From positions 1 to 64,000 of the forward strand of contig CAMWNB010000004.1 of assembly GCA_947175495.1 (NCBI GenBank): DNA of 64,000 nucleotides, read 5' to 3'. The translations under genes were made by a program, and so were the position numbers. A model generated the notes under the pieces. The model had not been told where the DNA came from, made no database searches, and was given only the letters and a program-made list of their open reading frames with translations. This document shows positions 52,311-60,088 of the stretch, piece by piece. Origin of the DNA: an uncultured Porphyromonadaceae bacterium. GTDB lineage: Bacteria > Bacteroidota > Bacteroidia > Bacteroidales > Muribaculaceae. Position 1 is the first letter of the stretch. Every line of letters begins with the position of its first letter.

Positions 52311-53113
52311 TTATTGTGTTCTCCGGCTGCGGCAACACCGCCGCCACCGCCTCGCGCCTGGCTGCCATCACCGGCGACGAGACCGTGCGCCTCTCTCCGG
52401 CCGTGCTGCGCGCCGAAGCGCCCGTGCTCAAAGCCACCGGCACGCGCATCGTGTGGGCTTTCCCCACCTACTCGTGGGGAGTTCCGCCCGTGGTGCGCCG
52501 CTTCATGCGCCGCGTGCGCCTCGACGGCGCCGACAGGCTGACGCACCTGATGCTCACCACCTGCGGCGACGACATCGGCGACTGCGCCGCCATGTGGCGC
52601 GCCGACGTGAGCGCACGCGGCTGGGAGCCGGGGCGCGCGTTCAGCGTGCAGATGCCCAACACCTATGTGACCATGCCGGGCTTCGATGTCGACACGCCCG
52701 CCGTGGCCGAGGCCAAAGTGGCCGCCATGCCTGCGAGAGTGTCAGAGATAGCCGCCGAGCTCGACAGGCCGGGTCCCGACCTCATCGTGCGCGGCTCGTG
52801 GCCATGGGTCAAGACCCGCATCATCTATCCATGGTTCGTGCGCATGGGCATGTCGCCACGCCCGTTCCACGCCACCGAAAGATGCACGGGCTGCGGAGCC
52901 TGCGCACGCCGTTGCCCCATGGCCAACATCGCCCTCGACGCCGACCGCCGCCCCCGCTGGAGCACTGAATGTGCCTTCTGCCTCGGTTGCTACCACGCCT
53001 GCCCCACCGGCTCCGTGGCCTACGGCCGCGCCACCCGCGGCAAAGGACAATGGCCGGGAATCCGGACCCGGCATCCCAATCAACACCCGACGACAGAGCC
53101 TAAGGAATGTTAA
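52307..53113 (+). CDS. EFR1-family ferredoxin (flavodoxin-like domain plus 2x[4Fe-4S])
   Basis: A 268-aa redox protein. The N-terminal flavodoxin-like domain begins IIVFSGCGNTAATASRLA (FMN phosphate loop pattern SGxGNT), with FPTYSWGVPPVV. The C-terminal part has two [4Fe-4S] motifs: CTGCGACARRCP (about 193-204) and CAFCLGCYHACP (about 222-233). It would carry electrons between ferredoxin-type partners; the true acceptor is unknown. The true start is ATG 52307, in ATGA overlap; the track ORF from 51635 is largely an out-of-frame reading. Confidence 0.9.
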   Translation: MIIVFSGCGNTAATASRLAAITGDETVRLSPAVLRAEAPVLKATGTRIVWAFPTYSWGVPPVVRRFMRRVRLDGADRLTHLMLTTCGDDIGDCAAMWRADVSARGWEPGRAFSVQMPNTYVTMPGFDVDTPAVAEAKVAAMPARVSEIAAELDRPGPDLIVRGSWPWVKTRIIYPWFVRMGMSPRPFHATERCTGCGACARRCPMANIALDADRRPRWSTECAFCLGCYHACPTGSVAYGRATRGKGQWPGIRTRHPNQHPTTEPKEC

Positions 53114-53175
53114 GCCGGTGAACCGGAGGTGCTGTCGGAGCGTTTCAGTGTCGCATAACAAAAATTCAAAACACT

Positions 53176-53475
53176 ATGAACTGCAACTGCAACAAACCCA
53201 AACGCTCCTACCACTTCAACGTGACCGAAGTAGTCGACGGCAAAATACAGGACGTGATGAGCTTCAATTTCGGCGGCCACCACGACCTCGCCGCCCTCGT
53301 AGAACTCGCCAAACAGGACAACAATCTCAGCGACAAGCATGCGAAAGAACTCGTGCTCGGCATACGCTTCCTGCACCATGTGCTCAAGAAATATCCCGAC
53401 AATCCTCTTTTCGCCAACTTCGCTCCCGCCCTCGACGCCTTCAAGCACGCGCTCAAGGACAGCCACAAGAAATAA
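53176..53475 (+). CDS. DUF3861 family small protein
   Basis: A 99-aa protein that starts MNCNCNKPKRSYHFNVTEV and contains HHDLAALVELAKQ, AKELVLGIRFLHHVLKKYPDNPLF and FKHALK, the DUF3861 pattern of a beta hairpin followed by helices. The function is unknown; no membrane segment or catalytic motif. The N-terminal CNC pair is a curious addition. It is followed immediately by a strong terminator, and no promoter is obvious in the 62 bp before it, so it may be read with the upstream genes. Confidence 0.8.
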   Translation: MNCNCNKPKRSYHFNVTEVVDGKIQDVMSFNFGGHHDLAALVELAKQDNNLSDKHAKELVLGIRFLHHVLKKYPDNPLFANFAPALDAFKHALKDSHKK

Positions 53476-53493
53476 AAGACCTGGAAAACCCCA

Positions 53494-53531
53494 CAAAGCA
53501 GCGGATCCGCCTCACGGAATCCGCTGCTTTG
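53494..53531 (+). terminator. Rho-independent terminator after the DUF3861 gene
   Basis: CAAAGCAGCGGAT and ATCCGCTGCTTTG make a perfect 13-bp stem, with three more pairs possible in the loop, followed by TTTTG. Confidence 0.9.
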
Positions 53532-53582
53532 TTTTGGGCTTTCACCAAATATTATCTAAAGAACATGAAAAAACACACTCGT

Positions 53583-53615
53583 TTTCAAGCGATACGCAAT
53601 TATTTATTACCTTTG
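53583..53615 (+). promoter_or_regulatory. nhaC promoter
   Basis: TTTC (53583-53586, one mismatch to TTTG), a 21-nt spacer, then TACCTTTG (53608-53615). Transcription would start some 20 nt before the likely TTG start codon. Confidence 0.65.
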
Positions 53616-53641
53616 CATCCTGAATAAAAAAAGGTACTACG

Positions 53642-55099
53642 TTGAATAGCATATTGTTTCCAAGCTCCGGCCGGCTGCAGCGCCCGTCGCTCGCCGTTTC
53701 AGCCCTCCCCATAGTATTCCTGCTGCTGATGCTCATTGGCATCATCGTGTGCGGCAGCGCCGATCTCATCAACACCTACAGCCCTGCCATCCTGCTGTCG
53801 GCCACGGCTCTGTGTCTGATTCTCGGACGCATAAGCCGCAGTTACTCTCCGCGCTCGCTCGCGACAGGCATCCGACGCAGCGCCACGCAGATTCTCCCCG
53901 CGGTGCCCATGCTGCTTTTCATCAGCATGGTGGCCACCACATGGATGCTCAGCGGGGTAGTGCCGACGCTCATCCGCTACGGCCTGCTCATCATCAATCC
54001 CACCTATTTTCTGGCCATAGCATGCGCCGTGTGCGCAGCCGTGTCGGTGCTCACCGGCAGCTCATGGAGCACCATCGCCACCATCGGCGTGGCCTTTATG
54101 GGCATCGGCACCGTGCTCGGCTACTCCGAGGCGTGGATTGCGGGAGCCATCATCTCCGGCGCCTATTTCGGCGACAAGATGTCGCCGCTCAGCGACACCA
54201 CCGTAGTGGCATCGTCGGCCTGCGGCGTCGACCTTTTCAAGCACATCCGCTACATGATGCTCACCTCGGCTCCGGCCATGGCTGTGGCTCTCATGGTATA
54301 TGCAGTCGTGGGACTTTTCATCGGCAACGGCGCACAGGCTTCCGCCGAGGATATGATACACAGCCTGCAGACCACATTCAACATCACCCCCTGGACACTT
54401 GTCATCCCGGCCATCACCGTGACGCTGCTTCTGCTTCGCGTGCCCACGCTTTGGGTGCTCGCTGCAAGCGCCACAGCCGGTGCCGCCGGCATATTCATCT
54501 TCCAGCCCGATCTGTTGCCCGAGCTTGAGCAAGGCATCTCCGCCCTCCCCCGCATCCTCTGGAGCGAGACTACTCTGCACACCGGCTCCGAGCTGCTCGA
54601 CTCGCTGGCCGCCACATCGGGCATCACCGGCATGCTGCCCACCATCGCCCTCGTTCTCAGCGCCATGACCTTCGGCGCCGCCATGCTCGGCACCGGCATG
54701 ATAGCCACCATCACCCGCGCCATCACCCGACGCCTCACCCGACGCAGCTCCATCGTGGGCACCACCGTGGCCAGCGGCCTTTTCCTCAATTCCTGCACCG
54801 CCGACCAATATCTGTCGCTCATCATCGGCGGCAACATGTATCGCAACGTCTACCGCCGCGCAGGTTTCGAGCCACGCCTGCTCAGCCGCACCATGGAGGA
54901 CAGCGTCAGCGTCACCTCTGTGCTCATCCCGTGGAATTCCTGCGGTGTCACTCAGAGCGCCGTGCTCGGCGTCGCCACCATTGCTTACCTCCCCTGCTGC
55001 ATCTTCAACCTCATGTCGCCTGTCATGTCGATTGTCCTCGCCATGACAGGATTCAAAATCCGCTCTACACGGCGTGTGCACGTGCCGGCAACCGCCTGA
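53642..55099 (+). CDS. nhaC: NhaC-family Na+/H+ antiporter
   Basis: A 485-aa membrane protein with about 11-12 hydrophobic segments. Family features include TGSSWSTIATIGVAFMGIG, AGAIISGAYFGDKMSPLSDTTVVASS (the conserved GAYFGDKMSPLSDTT block of NhaC) and LNSCTADQYLSLIIGGNMYRNVY. It exports Na+ for protons across the inner membrane. The only reasonable start is TTG 53642, about 27 bp after the promoter -7 element; the next in-frame Met lies inside the first helix. Its stop is immediately followed by the 73-bp repeat array. Confidence 0.93.
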   Translation: MNSILFPSSGRLQRPSLAVSALPIVFLLLMLIGIIVCGSADLINTYSPAILLSATALCLILGRISRSYSPRSLATGIRRSATQILPAVPMLLFISMVATTWMLSGVVPTLIRYGLLIINPTYFLAIACAVCAAVSVLTGSSWSTIATIGVAFMGIGTVLGYSEAWIAGAIISGAYFGDKMSPLSDTTVVASSACGVDLFKHIRYMMLTSAPAMAVALMVYAVVGLFIGNGAQASAEDMIHSLQTTFNITPWTLVIPAITVTLLLLRVPTLWVLAASATAGAAGIFIFQPDLLPELEQGISALPRILWSETTLHTGSELLDSLAATSGITGMLPTIALVLSAMTFGAAMLGTGMIATITRAITRRLTRRSSIVGTTVASGLFLNSCTADQYLSLIIGGNMYRNVYRRAGFEPRLLSRTMEDSVSVTSVLIPWNSCGVTQSAVLGVATIAYLPCCIFNLMSPVMSIVLAMTGFKIRSTRRVHVPATA

Positions 55100-55124
55100 C
55101 TGACGCTCGGAAAAAGCAAATCCA

Positions 55125-55157
55125 TTTGCTTTTTCTCTCGACTTATTCGTAACTTTG
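55125..55157 (+). promoter_or_regulatory. Repeat promoter 1
   Basis: TTTG (55125-55128), 21-nt spacer, TAACTTTG (55150-55157). Transcripts would meet the hairpin of the second unit after about 45 nt. Confidence 0.75.
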
Positions 55158-55197
55158 GCTGCGCCTTAGTTACTGACGCTCGGAAAAAGCAAATCCA

Positions 55198-55230
55198 TTT
55201 GCTTTTTCTCTCGACTTATTCGTAACTTTG
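55198..55230 (+). promoter_or_regulatory. Repeat promoter 2
   Basis: TTTG (55198-55201), 21-nt spacer, TAACTTTG (55223-55230), identical to promoter 1. Transcripts would meet the third hairpin. Confidence 0.75.
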
Positions 55231-55270
55231 GCTGCGCCTTAGTTACTGGCGCTCGGAAAAAGCAAATCCA

Positions 55271-55303
55271 TTTGCTTTTTCTCTCGACTTATTCGTAACT
55301 TTG
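55271..55303 (+). promoter_or_regulatory. Repeat promoter 3, directly before the sulfatase gene
   Basis: TTTG (55271-55274), 21-nt spacer, TAACTTTG (55296-55303). The ATG at 55308 lies 4 bp beyond the -7 element, so the mRNA would have almost no leader if this start codon is right. Confidence 0.8.
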
Positions 55304-55307
55304 CGTT

Positions 55308-57038
55308 ATGATACACGCATGCCGCACTTTCCTGCTACGCCATGCCGCCACGGCGTGGTGGCTCGTGTGCGCTGTCGCTCTGCTGGCCACTACATGGCAT
55401 TTCTACGTCGACATGGGCGTTGCGGCCAACTGTTCGGGACGCGAGTTTTATCTCAAACCTGCAGCGGACGTCCTTGTACTGCTCCTTCCCTACTGGATTT
55501 TGCCGCCACGCCGGCGTGGCTCCATTCTCATACCGCTGTGGGGCCTGTCGGTGCTCTACTTCACCGATGCCGTGTACAGGCGCTTCACCTCGGAGTGTAT
55601 GCCGCTGAGCCTTCTTATGCAGGTGTCCAACGTCGACACTCCGCTCCTCGACAGCGCTTTCTCGCTGCTGCGCAAGGCCGACATCATCTATCTTTTCTGG
55701 CCTGTCATGGCCACGGCAGCATGGTGCATACGCTCCATCCGGCGCGCTGTCTGCTCCGCCACCATCCATTGGTCGGTGCGCGCGGCCGCCGCTGTTGTCA
55801 CAGCTATCATTTTCTGGAAATCCCAGGTGTATTTCTCGCGTGCCTACAGCCAGGTGTGGCACTTCTTCAACGGCAGCCGCATGTCGGTGGCCGAGGCCAC
55901 ATGGAGACGCACCGTCGACAGAAGCGCCGAGGCCCGCTGCGACCACTCCTTTGCGCTCTACAACTCCGGCGTGGCCGTCTACATCATCACTGAACTGTGG
56001 GACACTCTCACCTATCAGAACGCCATCGCCCTCACAGCCGGTGAACGCGCCGGCTTCGATGCATATCTGCGGCGCGACGCCGCATGCGACAGCCTCCCGC
56101 AGCGCCACAAAAACATCGTGTTCGTCGTCGTGGAGTCACTCAACGCCGAGGCCGTCGGCACGCACGTCGGCCCGGAGCCCGTCACACCCGTGCTCGACTC
56201 GCTCATCAAGGCTTCCGGCACCATCAGCAGCCTCAACATGGTGCCGCAGGTGGGCGACGGCATTTCGTCCGACGGGCAGCTCATCTACAACCTCGGCACG
56301 CTGCCGCTGCTCGACGGAGCAGCCACGCAGAGCGCCATCTACGGCAAGCGCCTTCCGACCCTTCCGGCCGCCCTCGCAGCCACCCACTATCCTGTAGCCA
56401 TATTCGCCGACAGAGGTCTGGGATGGAAAAAGCGCGAGGCATACCCTGCCTACGGCTACCGCCGCGTGCTCACCAGCGACAGCGTAGCCACACGCTTCGA
56501 CCTCAGAGCCATGGGCGCCGACGACGCCACCATGCGCTATGCCGTCAGCCTTCTGCCCGAGTTTCCGCAACCGTTTCTGCTGCAGATTCTCACCATTTCC
56601 ACCCATTACGCATTCGGCGAACGTGCGGCCACCGACTTCAGCGGCGGCGACATCAGCGGCATCGAACGCGACTATCTGCGCTGCGTGCGCTATGCCGACG
56701 CTTCCATCGGCCGCCTTATCGACGGCCTTCGCAACCAGGGGCTGCTTGACAGCACAATGCTAATTATCGCCTCCGACCATCACATGAACATGGACAGCGG
56801 CCTCTCTCCCGCACGCCCCATCGTGTTCATCGCCGCCAACTGCGGCCACACGGAGCACATCGAAGAGCCGGTGCATCAGGCCGACGTGTTCCCCACCGTG
56901 CTCGACCTGCTGGGCGTACACTCAGCGTGGCGCGGAGTTGGCCACTCCATGCTCGGCCCTCGCCGCGGCGACTCCGACCCGCGCCAGGCCACCGTCAGCG
57001 ACTCCGTCCTCCGCTCCGACTATTTCCCCCTGCAATAA
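55308..57038 (+). CDS. LtaS/phosphoethanolamine-transferase-like membrane sulfatase-fold protein
   Basis: A 576-aa alkaline-phosphatase superfamily protein. Five predicted N-terminal membrane helices (for example WWLVCAVALLATTWHFYV, ADVLVLLLPYWIL, ADIIYLFWPVMATAAWCI) precede a periplasmic catalytic domain. Metal and nucleophile regions are NIVFVVVESLNAEAVG, VGDGISSDGQLIYNLG (Ser as probable nucleophile) and LIIASDHHMN. Family members transfer phosphoglycerol or phosphoethanolamine to envelope glycans or lipids; the donor here is unknown. It is preceded by the triple promoter repeat. Confidence 0.88.
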   Translation: MIHACRTFLLRHAATAWWLVCAVALLATTWHFYVDMGVAANCSGREFYLKPAADVLVLLLPYWILPPRRRGSILIPLWGLSVLYFTDAVYRRFTSECMPLSLLMQVSNVDTPLLDSAFSLLRKADIIYLFWPVMATAAWCIRSIRRAVCSATIHWSVRAAAAVVTAIIFWKSQVYFSRAYSQVWHFFNGSRMSVAEATWRRTVDRSAEARCDHSFALYNSGVAVYIITELWDTLTYQNAIALTAGERAGFDAYLRRDAACDSLPQRHKNIVFVVVESLNAEAVGTHVGPEPVTPVLDSLIKASGTISSLNMVPQVGDGISSDGQLIYNLGTLPLLDGAATQSAIYGKRLPTLPAALAATHYPVAIFADRGLGWKKREAYPAYGYRRVLTSDSVATRFDLRAMGADDATMRYAVSLLPEFPQPFLLQILTISTHYAFGERAATDFSGGDISGIERDYLRCVRYADASIGRLIDGLRNQGLLDSTMLIIASDHHMNMDSGLSPARPIVFIAANCGHTEHIEEPVHQADVFPTVLDLLGVHSAWRGVGHSMLGPRRGDSDPRQATVSDSVLRSDYFPLQ

Positions 57039-57065
57039 TCCGGACCACAACCGGAACATACAAAA

Positions 57066-57094
57066 ACGGCGCCCCGTGCGATTCGGAGCGCCGT
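57066..57094. terminator. Bidirectional terminator between convergent sulfatase and GH3 genes
   Basis: ACGGCGC/GCGCCGT stem with an inner CCG/CGG pairing, an A-run before it and T-rich sequence after, placed in the 74-bp gap between two convergent stop codons. Confidence 0.7.
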
Positions 57095-57112
57095 CTGTAT
57101 TCAGACTGCCTG

Positions 57113-60088
57113 TCAGATGATGGCTTTGTAGACCTGGCGGAAGAGCTCGGGACGGATGTTAAGCTCGTTGAACGCCGCGTTGTCGCGGGTAGGGTTCACG
57201 CGGTTGGTAAGGAAAACGAATATTATATCCTCGTCGGGGTCCACCCAGAACACCGTGCCGGTGAAGCCGAGGTGGCCGTAGACCGAGGCGTTCGCCTCGT
57301 CGCATGTGGGCGAATATTCGGGATTTTCCTTGTCCGGCTTGTCGAAGCCGAGACCGCGGCGGCATGTCGGGCTTTTCGATTTGGTGAACAGATCCACAGT
57401 GGCCTGCGAAAGCACACGCTTGTCGCCGTATTCGCCGCCGTTGAGCCACATCTGGCACACCTTGGCAAGGTCCTCCGCGCAGGCAAACACACCGGCGTTG
57501 CCGCTGACGCCGCCCAGCATGGCGGCAGTCTCGTCGTGCACATATCCGTGCACCATCTGGCGGCGCAGGAATGCGTCGTCCTCGGTCGGCGCGATCTTGT
57601 CGAGCGGATGTTTGCCCATGGGGCGGTAGCAGGCGGTGTAGGCTCCCAGGGGAGCCCAGATGCTGTCGGTCATGAAACGGTCGTGAGGCTGCCCGGTGAG
57701 GCGCTGCTCCATGTCCATGAGCAGACAGAAGTTAAGACACGAGTAGGCGTACTTTTTGTTGGGGCGCAGAGTCGACGTGTAGATGCGGTGCATCAGCGTG
57801 TCGATGGTGACCTGGCCCACATACAGTCCTTTAGCGGCCTCTATGTTGAAAGCGCCGCCGGGGTGCGTCGAAGTGATGTCGGTGCGCAGGCGGGCCGAGT
57901 TGTTGCCGTAGGTGTTGCGTTGCACAAAAATTTTGTGGTCGGCGTCGGGGCGCGCGGTGAACAGACGGCCCTTGTAGCTTGCGGTGTCGAACATCGCATC
58001 ATGAACGGCCAGCGAGGGGCGGATGCCCGACTCATGGTACAGCAGCTGCTGCACGGTCACGTCGTTCTTGTCGGTCTTGCGCAGGCCGGGGATGTGGTCG
58101 GCGGCAAGGTCGGAGAGTTCGAAGAGGCCGAGGTCGTAGGCTTTCATCACGCCCGGCAGCGTGCCGATGGCTTTCGACACGGAGGCAAGGTCGTAGACGG
58201 TGGAGGGGGTGACGGCCGGGCCGCCTTTGGTGGTGTGGCCGTAGCTGCGGCTGAACACCACGTCGCCGCCGCGGGCCACGAGCACCTGGCAGCCGGGGAA
58301 AGCGCCTGTGCGCAGACCCACGCCCACGATGGAGTCAATGCTGTCGGCGAGCGACGCGCGCAGGCCGCGGGCCTCGGGCACGGTGTAGCCCAGACGCGTC
58401 TTGCGCAGGCGAAGGCCGGTGCCCTTGTCAAACAGGCCTTTCAGCCCCACGGGCAGCGTGCCGTCCACGTTGATGCCGCCGAACACAGCCTGTGCGGCAT
58501 ATTCACGCGTCAGAGGCGTGTCGTCATAGGCCAGCAGCACTGCCGCAGCACTCTTTATGGCGGCGTCGAAGCGGGCCATGCGGTAGGGGTTGACGAAGAA
58601 CACCTCCACCAGGCCGTCGCAGCCGCGCAGCATGGCGGCGGCTTCACGCGCCCAGGACTTGTCGGAGAACACGCCCATCACCACCACATCGTGCTTGCGG
58701 ATGGCCGCGCCGGTGGCGGCCGTCATGTGGCGTGCCTCGGTGACGGAATAACGGTCGACCTTGGCATAGCGCGAGCACAGTTCGGCAAATTCGTTGTCGG
58801 CTTCGGCGCCGATGCTCACCACAGCCACCGACGTCTTGTCCAGATTGCCCAGAGGCAGAATGTTGCCATTGTTGCGCAGCAGCGTCATGGTGGCGGCAGT
58901 GACAAGACGGTTCACGCGGTCGGCCTGCGGCGAGTTGATCTGTGCGCTCAGTTTCTTGATGTCGGAGGATACGGGGCGCAGACGGTCAAGGCCGAGAATA
59001 TATTTGTAGCGGAGCACGCGCTTGCAGGCGGTCTCTATCACGGAAGCCTTGATGCGGCCGGAGTTGACGGCGGCCACCACGGCATCGATGTCGCTGACGG
59101 TGTTGACACCCGACAGCAGCACGTCGGCACCGGCCTGCACGGCCATGATGCAATTGTTCTTGCCCGCCACCTGCGCGCCCTTCATGTCGAGGGCGTCGGT
59201 GTAGACAAGACCTTCAAAGCCGAGCTCGTCGCGGAGCATGCCTGTGGTGATTTTGTGCGAAAGCGATGCAGGGGTGCCGGAAGCATCCACCGAGGGCACT
59301 GAAAGATGGCCCACCATCACACCGGAGCATCCTGCGCCCACATACTTGCGGAACGGTGCGACATCCACGCTGTCGAGCAGCGCACGGCTGTGGTTCACCT
59401 GTGTGAACGTCTTGTGCGAGTCGGTGGAGGTGTCGCCATGGCCGGGGAAATGCTTGGCCACAGCCTGCACGCCGCCGTCCTCCAGACCCTGGGCATAGGC
59501 CACGCCCAGACGGGCCACCCGGCCGGCATCCTCGCCGAACGAGCGCTGGCCGATTACGGGATTGGACGGATTGGAATTCACATCGAGCACGGGAGCGAAA
59601 TTCACCTGTATGCCCATAAGGCGGCATTCGCGCGCCATCTCGCGGCCATACTGGTAGAGCAGGCGCTCGTCGCGCACGGCTCCGAGGCCCATGTTGCGAG
59701 GAAAGCGCGGAGTGTTCTTGATGCGCATGGAGAGGCCCCACTCGCCGTCGAAGGTCATGAGCAGAGGCACACGGGCCAGTTCCTGGGCGTAATTGGTGAC
59801 AGACGCGTACTGCTCGATGGTGCCTTCGCTGAAGAGCAGACCTCCCACTCCGGCATCGACATAGCGCTTGGCGGCCTGACGGGCGTCGGCACGCCGCGGG
59901 TCGATTTTCGGACAGAAAAGCTGCGCCACGCGCTGGCGCTCGCTGAGAGAGTTGTACACCGAGTCGACCCACCGCTCGCATGCGCGGGTGTCGGCTTTGG
60001 CCACCATCGTGGGCCTCACGGCCACGGCAGCCAATGCGGCCACGGCAAAAGCCATGGCCGGAAGGATGAATTTCAGAGGGTATTTCAT
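57113..60088 (-). CDS. GH3 beta-N-acetylglucosaminidase fused to a class C beta-lactamase-type serine hydrolase
   Basis: A 991-aa exported protein with a signal peptide or anchor (FILPAMAFAVAALAAVAV). The GH3 domain (about 38-390) has the NagZ-type signature KHFPGHGDTSTDSH (about 213-227, catalytic His and Asp pair) and MVGHLSVPS; a GH3 C-domain follows to about 600. The serine hydrolase (about 610-985) shows SxxK in LASVSKAIG (about 635-640), a YxN-like YSCLN and HLGFTGT. Such fusions probably trim muropeptides or glycans. It starts in ATGA overlap with the 5'-nucleotidase stop, so the two form an operon. Confidence 0.92.
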   Translation of the reverse strand: MKYPLKFILPAMAFAVAALAAVAVRPTMVAKADTRACERWVDSVYNSLSERQRVAQLFCPKIDPRRADARQAAKRYVDAGVGGLLFSEGTIEQYASVTNYAQELARVPLLMTFDGEWGLSMRIKNTPRFPRNMGLGAVRDERLLYQYGREMARECRLMGIQVNFAPVLDVNSNPSNPVIGQRSFGEDAGRVARLGVAYAQGLEDGGVQAVAKHFPGHGDTSTDSHKTFTQVNHSRALLDSVDVAPFRKYVGAGCSGVMVGHLSVPSVDASGTPASLSHKITTGMLRDELGFEGLVYTDALDMKGAQVAGKNNCIMAVQAGADVLLSGVNTVSDIDAVVAAVNSGRIKASVIETACKRVLRYKYILGLDRLRPVSSDIKKLSAQINSPQADRVNRLVTAATMTLLRNNGNILPLGNLDKTSVAVVSIGAEADNEFAELCSRYAKVDRYSVTEARHMTAATGAAIRKHDVVVMGVFSDKSWAREAAAMLRGCDGLVEVFFVNPYRMARFDAAIKSAAAVLLAYDDTPLTREYAAQAVFGGINVDGTLPVGLKGLFDKGTGLRLRKTRLGYTVPEARGLRASLADSIDSIVGVGLRTGAFPGCQVLVARGGDVVFSRSYGHTTKGGPAVTPSTVYDLASVSKAIGTLPGVMKAYDLGLFELSDLAADHIPGLRKTDKNDVTVQQLLYHESGIRPSLAVHDAMFDTASYKGRLFTARPDADHKIFVQRNTYGNNSARLRTDITSTHPGGAFNIEAAKGLYVGQVTIDTLMHRIYTSTLRPNKKYAYSCLNFCLLMDMEQRLTGQPHDRFMTDSIWAPLGAYTACYRPMGKHPLDKIAPTEDDAFLRRQMVHGYVHDETAAMLGGVSGNAGVFACAEDLAKVCQMWLNGGEYGDKRVLSQATVDLFTKSKSPTCRRGLGFDKPDKENPEYSPTCDEANASVYGHLGFTGTVFWVDPDEDIIFVFLTNRVNPTRDNAAFNELNIRPELFRQVYKAII

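Larger units (their letters stand above)
55101..55303. repeat. Tandem array of 73-bp hairpin-promoter units (2.8 copies)
   Basis: Two identical 73-bp units (55101-55173 and 55174-55246) and a 57-bp third (55247-55303), which differs only at its third base (A to G) and stops at the end of the promoter. Each unit holds an 11-bp perfect stem AAAAAGCAAAT/ATTTGCTTTTT with a T-run (a terminator-like hairpin) and then TTTG-N21-TAACTTTG, a consensus Bacteroidetes promoter whose -33 element lies within the hairpin 3' arm. The first unit starts one base after the nhaC stop; the last ends 4 bp before the sulfatase ATG. Confidence 0.95.

Noticed and set aside
55101-55303. CRISPR array
   Set aside because: Three repeats occur, but they abut with no variable spacers and each contains a promoter, so this is a tandem duplication rather than CRISPR.
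56927-59302. 791-aa plus-strand ORF
   Set aside because: It lies antisense to the GH3/serine-hydrolase gene, which has clear catalytic motifs. The ORF has His/Gly/Val-rich composition typical of GC-rich shadows.
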